This document shows, one piece after another, positions 48,101 through 57,100 of a stretch of 64,000 nucleotides of DNA (position 1 is the stretch's first letter; the number at the start of each line of letters is the position of its first letter). Source of the DNA: Carposina sasakii (Eukaryota; Arthropoda; Insecta; Lepidoptera; Carposinidae). A model generated the notes under the pieces. It saw only the letters and a program-made list of their open reading frames with translations. It made no database searches and was not told the origin of the DNA. A program made the position numbers and the translations under genes. The stretch spans positions 10,396,716-10,460,715 of the forward strand of contig CP053163.1 in NCBI GenBank assembly GCA_014607495.2. Reading direction: 5' to 3'.

Positions 48101-51100
48101 ATTTCATAATCGAGTCCAGCCAGCCAATACCTCTAAAGCAGTAGTTGCATGCAGTTGTGCCAAGGAACCAAAATAAATAAGTAGAACATTGCCTTTGCAC
48201 AAAGGGTTGATTAATGAAGCCCTACACAGCCAAGTCAGTTGCGATGAAAAATAAATAAAAAACCTATTTTGTAATAATATCAGAACGAGAATAAACGACA
48301 TAAATGCATGTGTATATTACATACTAGTGGACGCCCGCGACTCCGTCCGCGTGGACTACAGAAAAAACAAAATGTCCTCCTATAATATTTTTTCTGATAT
48401 ATCTTCCATGTACAGACAGCGATCCGTTACATTATTATTATAGATAGACTAACGGATGTATGCTTAATTTTGGGAATCACAAAATGGTAGGTACAGTCAA
48501 AAGATCAGGATCTCATGAGAGACACACGTTTAGAATATATCAGATACCAAAAGCTAGCTATCAACGTGTCTAATTTCGTTCATCGACATCATAGATTACC
48601 TCCTCGACATGAACAGGAGATGCAGCTGACGTTATTGCATTCTTTGTGAAGTTAAGCATACAGGGTGTTTTTCGTTGCCACCCTTAACGAAAGGTACGTA
48701 CTCTATACATCTCAAATAAAGTAAAATGCAAAAAAAATGCTGGGAATCGATGTAAATTTATTGAAAAAAAAAAATGAATTTCTTTATCGGGCGAAATTTA
48801 TAGTGTCCAGTGTTTATGCTAGAATAAAATAATTTTTATTTGAAAATTACACATACACGAACAGAAGTAACATAGAAAAAAAATAGAAATAGGGTAGAAA
48901 TACAGATCAAAAGAAGTAGACAGGTAGTTTTTTCATAGACAGATATTAATTATTTCTCGTGAAAAATCTTGCTACGCGCGTCTATGTGCATTTATGCAGA
49001 AAAACGCAGTCTATTTACTCAACTTTGGACCCTAATATCTTGGGAACCAGACACTTCCCAGGTATGCTTCCGTGGAGAAAAATTACCGTGATGATAAAGG
49101 AGATTCCGTAGTTTTCGGGAACGTTCGACCAAAAAACACCTGTATATTTGGCATTCGCCAAAACTATCAGGAAGCGACGTTTACCAGGTTCATAAATCAA
49201 ATCAATCTAAAGAAGAAATATAAATAGACCCAGGATGCACTTCCAGCCAAAAATCTCAGCGTGAGATTCTGCAAACTCACTCTGAGAAGCGTCATATCCT
49301 CAATGTATGTGAGACATAAGGACATGACGCATTTGCCATCCAGTATGTATGGAAATATGGAATCGTGCAAGTTTTAAAGGTTATCCTATAAAAATCACGC
49401 ATAAAATATTTACATAAATCGGCCTTGACATAAAAATATCCATGATTTTAAGCAATTAACACACTATTCGGAAACAAACACAGTAAATTAAAGTTACTGT
49501 AACATTGAAATGATCTTATTAAATAAACATGAACTCTTAGAATTGATAGCTGTGTAATAAAACCATAATAAAACAGAACCATTTGGTATCTATAAGGGAA
49601 AGACCCTTATAGGTAAAATGGACAGAGAAAATAGAGAGGCATGGTTTCTTTATAGAAAACAGTGCCACAGTGGAGTAACTATGTGGCGGGCGGCACCGTA
49701 GGAAGGTGATTGGCTCATACTGCGCGCCCTTTTTGAAGTCCTCCGTGAAGAGAGGGGATGTAACACCCACTACAACTACAACCACTACAACATACGAAGG
49801 CATATATAACACATATTAGCGATTTTCCATCACCTTGGATCTCCCCTCCACTTTCTATTTGACGTGACAGTAGAAATGACAGTAGAATAAGCGTGGTGAA
49901 ACTAGTGGCACTGCCAGCACTAAAACGTTTGTTCCACGCAATTTATTTATTTTTGTATTTACAATAACTGCTCTATACGCAACGACGGTACTCGTAGTAC
50001 CTGTTTTACATATTTTCAGTGTCATTTTGGTAGGTACGAGTAGGTACGTCTAGAATGAATGTTTGTCATCATATAAAAAAAAATATATTTAAGCTAAACA
50101 TAGCCTAAATTTGTCACGATATTCCTTATTGTGTTTCCATATTGTGCTGTCAATTGTAAAATGTCTAACTATGTCTAACTTAAGACGGTTTTCAAATAAC
50201 ACCGTAAGTAACTCTTGTCTGTCTGACGCGCTTTCACGTCATAACTACTGAGCCGATTAAAGTGAAATTTTCCACACAGTTTAGCTACAGCCGGAGTAAG
50301 GACGTAGGCTAGTTTTTATCCCGAAAAAAATTGACATTTTGTTTATTTGTCTGAAGTCCACGCGGTCTTGGTCGCGGTCTGGGACACTAGTAGGGTACCC
50401 TATACACATGTCTCACTCTTAAACGTCAAACTCACAGAGCTATTAATAACTAGATAAACTAACTGTATGTACTTTGCATGTTAAAATAGATTTAAGAATT
50501 AGAATAGACACCTCGTTCTTAAGCCAGAGTGAGTGAATTAGGGCTGATAGAAGTGGTTTGCAATCCCCTTTTACACACCAAGTAGAAACACTTGCCTTGT
50601 CTAGCTATTATTTAGCTCTGTGAATTTGACGTTTAAAAGTGAGACATCTCGCTCTCACCAAATTCATCATACGCGTGCTGGATAATAGATAGCACCTACC
50701 TACGGAGGCGGAAGCTAGTAAATGTCTACCTATAAATACGTCACATAGTATTTGGATAATGTAATGTAGTAGCGCCCCAGAATCGACAATCAATGTGTGT
50801 AGGTCATGCATGATCGAGTCTAAATTGTCCTCGACTACATTACGTCGCGCGGTTTCACCTGCATTCAGTGAGTTTTGTCGATTGTGAAACTTCACAATAG
50901 TTGGAATATATAGAATACGCCCCCTTATTACCTAACTAGCAAAAGCAAAGCGATAGCGAAAATTGTACAAAAATCGCTGATTGCTTGTCAAATTCGTATT
51001 ACGTAAAATGAATTTCAAAGGAACTTTGACATTTCAAGGCGAATATTGTACAATTTCCGCTATCGCTTTGCTTCGGCTTTGCTATATTGCTTTTACGTAA

Positions 51101-54100
51101 TCAGGGGGCCGAACGATTTAGATTATTCTTTTATGTTATATATTACATTAGATAAATAAATAATTCCAATTAAAAATTATGTTTAATTCAAGCCTAAGTT
51201 AAGTACATATATTGCACACTAGTGGACGCCCGCGACTCCGTCCGCGTGGACTACAGAAAAAACAAAATGTCGAAATCATCTGGGATGAAAACATTTTCCC
51301 GGGATAAAAAATTGCCTATATGTTAAGTGGGACCTGTCACAATATATTCATGAAAACTGCATCGAAATCGGTTCAGCCGTTTCTGAGATTAGCGTGCACA
51401 AACGCACAGACAAACCGACAAACAGACAAAAAATCCAAAAATCATCGTTTTGGGTTCTATTGCGTTGATAAAGGTCTCCTATAATATTTTTTCTCATATA
51501 TCTTCCATGTACAGACAGCGATCCGTAACATTTTTATTATATGTATAGATACAGTATTAGGTACGTATACTTATACAGTACAGTTTTGGAAACCCTCAGA
51601 ATTTTTGTAACCAAACCAAAATGTTGCATTGCAGTTAAATGGCCTCATTTGGCAAAGGTATCCAAATTTCGTAATTTGTCGGCCACTTGGGAGGGTCAAA
51701 AATATTTTTTGTAATTCCATACGTGCCATCAATACACTTTCTAAGGATTCCTGCTTGAAATATAAGGATTGGGCTTACTTTCACCTTACACGAATATAAG
51801 AACAAGTCTTAAAAATAACACTAACCACAAAAACTAAGTTTCATTAAAAAAAACAGAGTTCCGAACTAGTCTACGATGTTACATCAGAGGTGGGATTGCC
51901 CAGTCGAATGACGCAGATTAAGAAAAAATAAACACAAGCCATTGCTCAATAAATCTAATTCATTGCCTACGAGAACCAAAGCTTCCTGAACATAGATAGT
52001 GTACTATTAAACGGGTACCTATAAAATCCTTGACGTTACATGAGTAGCACACACGTGGTTTCCAAACTCTTGCGCAAGCCAAATAGCAAACTGAGGATTA
52101 GTGATTGTGTATCATTTATGTTGCTTGCCTATATTCTGAAGTGTCTATATATATTGTATATTATTATTGTTTTGTTCTTGTATCAACCCTACTAGGCTTT
52201 TGTTGCCGGTATTACAATATTGACGGGCCTAGGCCATATGTTTATTATTATTGTATTTACCTTACGAGTTGTGCCTCTCGAAACTTGTCTCGTGATCGAG
52301 GCAGGGATATCTGTATCACTTAACTGTTGCGAGATGGACTATTGGGCGGCGCGGCCGTAAGGATTTTAATGCATGTTTTGTGTGCGCCAGTCATAGTTGC
52401 ATGTATCAGTATTGTGCTACAATGTATAATCATTATTCTACTTTTTAATACATGTGATGTTGGTGTGCCTAATCTTAATAAATAAATAAATTTAGATTAC
52501 CGAATTGAAAATATGAAATGATCTGCAAATGATCTCTATAAAGATGCAGTTCTGGCTACTCTATCCAGGATACACAGCCATGTATATGTATGTAATGTAT
52601 TGTATATGGTCTAATCAGAAATAATACTGATCTTTTGGGATACAGCATAATCACACACAAGAAACATCGTATATACCAGTACTTACCATCGTATGTTCAT
52701 CATCATCATCATCAGCTTATTGCAGTCCACTGCTAGACGTAGGCCTCTCCCAGGGCACTTCACAAGACTGCCATGGGGGGTATTTGCCCATAGTCACCAC
52801 GCTGGGCAGGCGGATTGGTGACCGCAGTTTGTATTTTGGACTATGTTGCTAACACGGGAGGCGCTGCTGCCCATCTCCCGGAAACCCTTAATCGCCTCGT
52901 ACGATACCCAGGGGCAAACATGGGGTGGTATGAATTCTACTCTGCCGGCACCACGCGGCCATTATCGCGGCGGATTGTATGTTATCTATCATGTAGGTAA
53001 TACATAAAATGAACAAATTATGGACAATGGACATAGTTTATTTTTTAATCAAACATAGCCAGCTTTAAAGTGATTACTTTTTCCGAGGAAATTGAATAAC
53101 TCCACCTACGTAGTAATAGGATATATGAAATTGCTTACACAAGAGTACGAGTACAATTTAAATAATAAATTAAAACTTTCCATACACTATGATATTATAA
53201 AATTATTAATAAAGAAAATGGAAAAAATTTCTTCACCCGAGTGGGAATCGAACCCACGACCACTGCAAACCGTGCGAGCCGCTATAACCACTAAGCCACC
53301 GGGTCAATTACTCTATCTATGACTATAATATTAAAAAAGCTTGTATTTCTGAAATTGATAAAGTATTCTCACCCCTTACCATGTGGGACTTAAAAGGTTA
53401 ACTGGTGAAAAGTGGGTGTGCAATTTGCACACTTCTGCCCAACCTCTTTGGGGGATAATGGGCATAACTATATGTTATGTATGTAGGCAAATGAAACTTT
53501 ATACTAGGTACGTGAGTTTTGAATACGTCAAATACTTACATTTAATGAAAAAGTATTATGTAAACGGAACGATCTCGCCACTCCAGACAGACCAATAAGG
53601 ACTACGTGAGTGGCAAATTGTAGTATTAATGTACTAATGAAAATGTTAAATAAATAAAATAAAAAAAAACCTTAATAGTGAAAGAAAACATTGATCCTGT
53701 CGCATAGAATCTTGCGCACAATACAAGCGTGTACGCACTACCTATAATAAAAATGTTACGAGTCTGATAAAACGTATCGATGCTAATTTGCAAAATATCG
53801 TGCGTATTTGTTTAGCGGCTAGGTTTAAATTCCCAGAGACACGATTTTAATTATCCACGCATGTATGTAAGTACCTATAGTTGCCACATTTTTTCCTTGA
53901 AGTTAACGTTATACCTGCCTTAGAATGTTGTATTAAAAACTGATTCAACTAAATGTTTATAAACTACTGTTGCGAATCAAGATTAAATTAGATGAAGCAA
54001 TGCAATCGGTCACCAACCCGCCTGTCCAGCGTGGTGACTATGGGCGAAACCCCCCTGTGGCAGTAGCCTTGTGGCGTTCCCTGGGTGGGGGAGGCCTACG

Positions 54101-57100
54101 TCCAGCAGTGGCCTGCAATAGGCTGAAAACTTTGTATCCTAAACTTTTTAAGAAAATTGCGCGAATGAACGTGATATTCAACACAGATACTGTAAATAGA
54201 TAAAGTACATAAAGCTAATATTTTTAATACAAAATTCACTTCTTCTTCAGCCCATTGCAGTCCACTGATGGACGTAGGCCTCCCCCAGGGCACGGCACAA
54301 GGCTACTGCCACAAGGGGGTTTTGCCCATAGTCACCACGCTGGGCAGGCGGGTTGGTGACCGCAATGTGATTTTCGGACTATGTTGTCAGTACGGGAGGC
54401 GCTGCTGCCCACCTCCCGGAAACCCTTAATCGCCTCGTACGATACCCACGGGCAGGCAGGGGTGGTACAAACTCTACTCTGCCGACACCACGCGCACCAA
54501 ATTCACTACAGATACAATATTACTACTGAATTACTTAATATGGCCGAACTTCGAGAACGCGGTAACCACATATTTTATAAGGCTATAAATATCTGAATAA
54601 AGATAAAATTAGCGAAATAATTTTTTATGTACAATTGATGACAGCTGTATCTGTAACCGCAACCACAGGGTTATTTATATTTATTTCATGACTGGCTGTT
54701 GCCCGCGGCTCCGCTCAGGTAGATGTCGCTTATTGCGTAGAAGGAGTATGAAAAATAGATAGTAGCCGATTCTCAGACCTACTGAATATGCATATAAAAT
54801 TTCATAAGAATCGGTCCAGCCGTTTCGGAGGAGTATGGTAACTAACACTGTGACACGAGAATTTTATATATTAGATAACCACGCGAGCTTTATAAACCAC
54901 ACTCAATTTTATTGCGTGTGATATAATTTCATCTATGTATAACCAAATGCTTATTCCAAGATTTCGTTATATCTACAGATTAGCAGCACATGCCGTCTTG
55001 CTTAGAGCTATACTTCACCGGGCGACCATGGCAGCGCGACCAGTCGCCGCTTCATACCATAGTAGAGGAATAAGATGTCATTGTGAGATACCGGAAAGTC
55101 ATGGTGCATCGACGCAGTTAGTAGTACAATATAGCACTTTATGTCATCTTATTCCTCTATGCCGCTACCAACAAAAATAAATACAGCTCTATAAAAAGTC
55201 GCCTGCATAAAAAGTGTCCGCTTGATCGCGCGTTATGGTGTCCTTGGTGTCTCTGTTTGATATTTATATCAAAAATAAACAGAAAGAACTATCATACACT
55301 CTGAAGATTTACGCTTATGGGACATAAATCTCGGATACTCTCTCTATTCAAATGCTTCTGGTTTACGCTGCCAAGGAGCAAATTCACATTCGCTAGACTC
55401 TAACGGCTCGAGGATAATCGCAAGTCCGAAGTCCGTAAGTAGGTAGTCAAGCACTCAGGTCAAACTCATACTAGAGGTACAGGAAGATTAAGCATTCGCA
55501 CCTGACACTGCGCACATCAATCCTAATTATCTATTGTTTAGTTTAATAATAATAATGATGGCTACATGTAAACAATACTTAATGTTGTCATTACGATAGA
55601 TGAGATCAGTTTGTATCTACTCTACTGGATACAGGTTAATTAATAAAGTTACACAGATAAGTACCAACATTTACAGCCCTGAGAAGTCCACTGCTGGACG
55701 TAGGCCACCCCAGGGCACGTCACAAGGCTACTGACACATGGGGGTTTTACCCGTAGTCACCACGCGGGACAGCCGGGTTGGTGATCGCAGTGTGATTTTC
55801 GGACTATGATATCAACAAGGGAGGCGTTGCTATCCACTTCCCGGAAACCCTTAATCACCTCTTATGATACCCACGAGCTGACATGGGGTGGTGATATTCT
55901 GAATAACATGTATAAGCACAATACATTGCTAACGGCCAATTTCAATACGAGAGATCAAAAAGAATCTTGAATTTAGACATCCCTGAACCTACAACTCCAT
56001 CCTTACGATGCGATAGCGTGCTCTGCGCCCTTCTATAAATCCACAAAGCAATTAGGGTGTATTTTTAGAAATCTAAATATACATACACTCACGCATTCGA
56101 CGGTGAGCCCATCAAATCATCGTGAAGAGGATGTGGCATTTGAGGTTCAGCCGTCTTCCAGTGGCACGAGGAGATTTGAACGTCTCCAGAGAAAAAGAAA
56201 TTTTAAGGTTGGAATAAGAAGGATAATTGCCCAATGAAGGATTTTAATTTATTGTGGTGAAGTGGCCGGTCTGTAAGAAGTGAATTCTAATATATGCACG
56301 CCTGAGAACTTGTTAAAAACTGACAGATAATGTATGGTGCGTACGAACATTTAACATTAGCACGTACAGGGTATCCATACTATAATATTATAAATTCGAA
56401 GATAAATTTGTTTGTTCCCTCTCCAAGCTTTTTTACCTCAACCTTGATCTTCTTGAAATTTTTCATAAGTACATATGTATAAGTAGTTGGAAGTACGGAA
56501 AAGGACATAGGCATTCTGTAGTCCACGCGGACGAAGTCACTGGCAACAGATTGTTTACTCTAAGCCGCAGTTATGGAGACGTTCTACTCTGCCCCAACTA
56601 TGGCCGCATCGTAAAAGATTGAGTAACTAACTAGCCGCTGACGGTAAGTGAGCTCGTAGAGGTTATCTCGAATTCAGCGTGTCACGGGTCATACACCCGG
56701 TGAACTTTTGTCTGCATTCATTATGTATCCTTTTCGGAATCCGCCAAATTATAATCAGCTATCTGCTATAACGGATGACGGATACACGAACGTACGGGTT
56801 GCTGCTAATGCGGGACTTTACAAGAATGCATCAGCTGCATCTATGCGGGACTTTACTAGAATACCTACATCAGCTGCATCTCCTTCCGCGCATGCCATAA
56901 TAAGAGTCGACTAAAGAAATCAGAGGCGTACTCTCAGGCGATAAGCTATCAACTTGTCACTAATCTATACTTATACTAAACGTGGATGTAAGATCTCCAT
57001 TATAATTCTGCAGTTCTGGCTACCCCCGGGAACACATCCATGGGCTATGTATGTTGTATTTGTATGTACTATCGCGTTGGATTGGATGGATCAAAGTAAA

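Noticed and set aside
49537..49812. 91-codon minus-strand frame with a Val run
   Set aside because: The Val run comes from a GTT/GTA simple repeat; the rest has no recognisable domain and no fitting splice phase.
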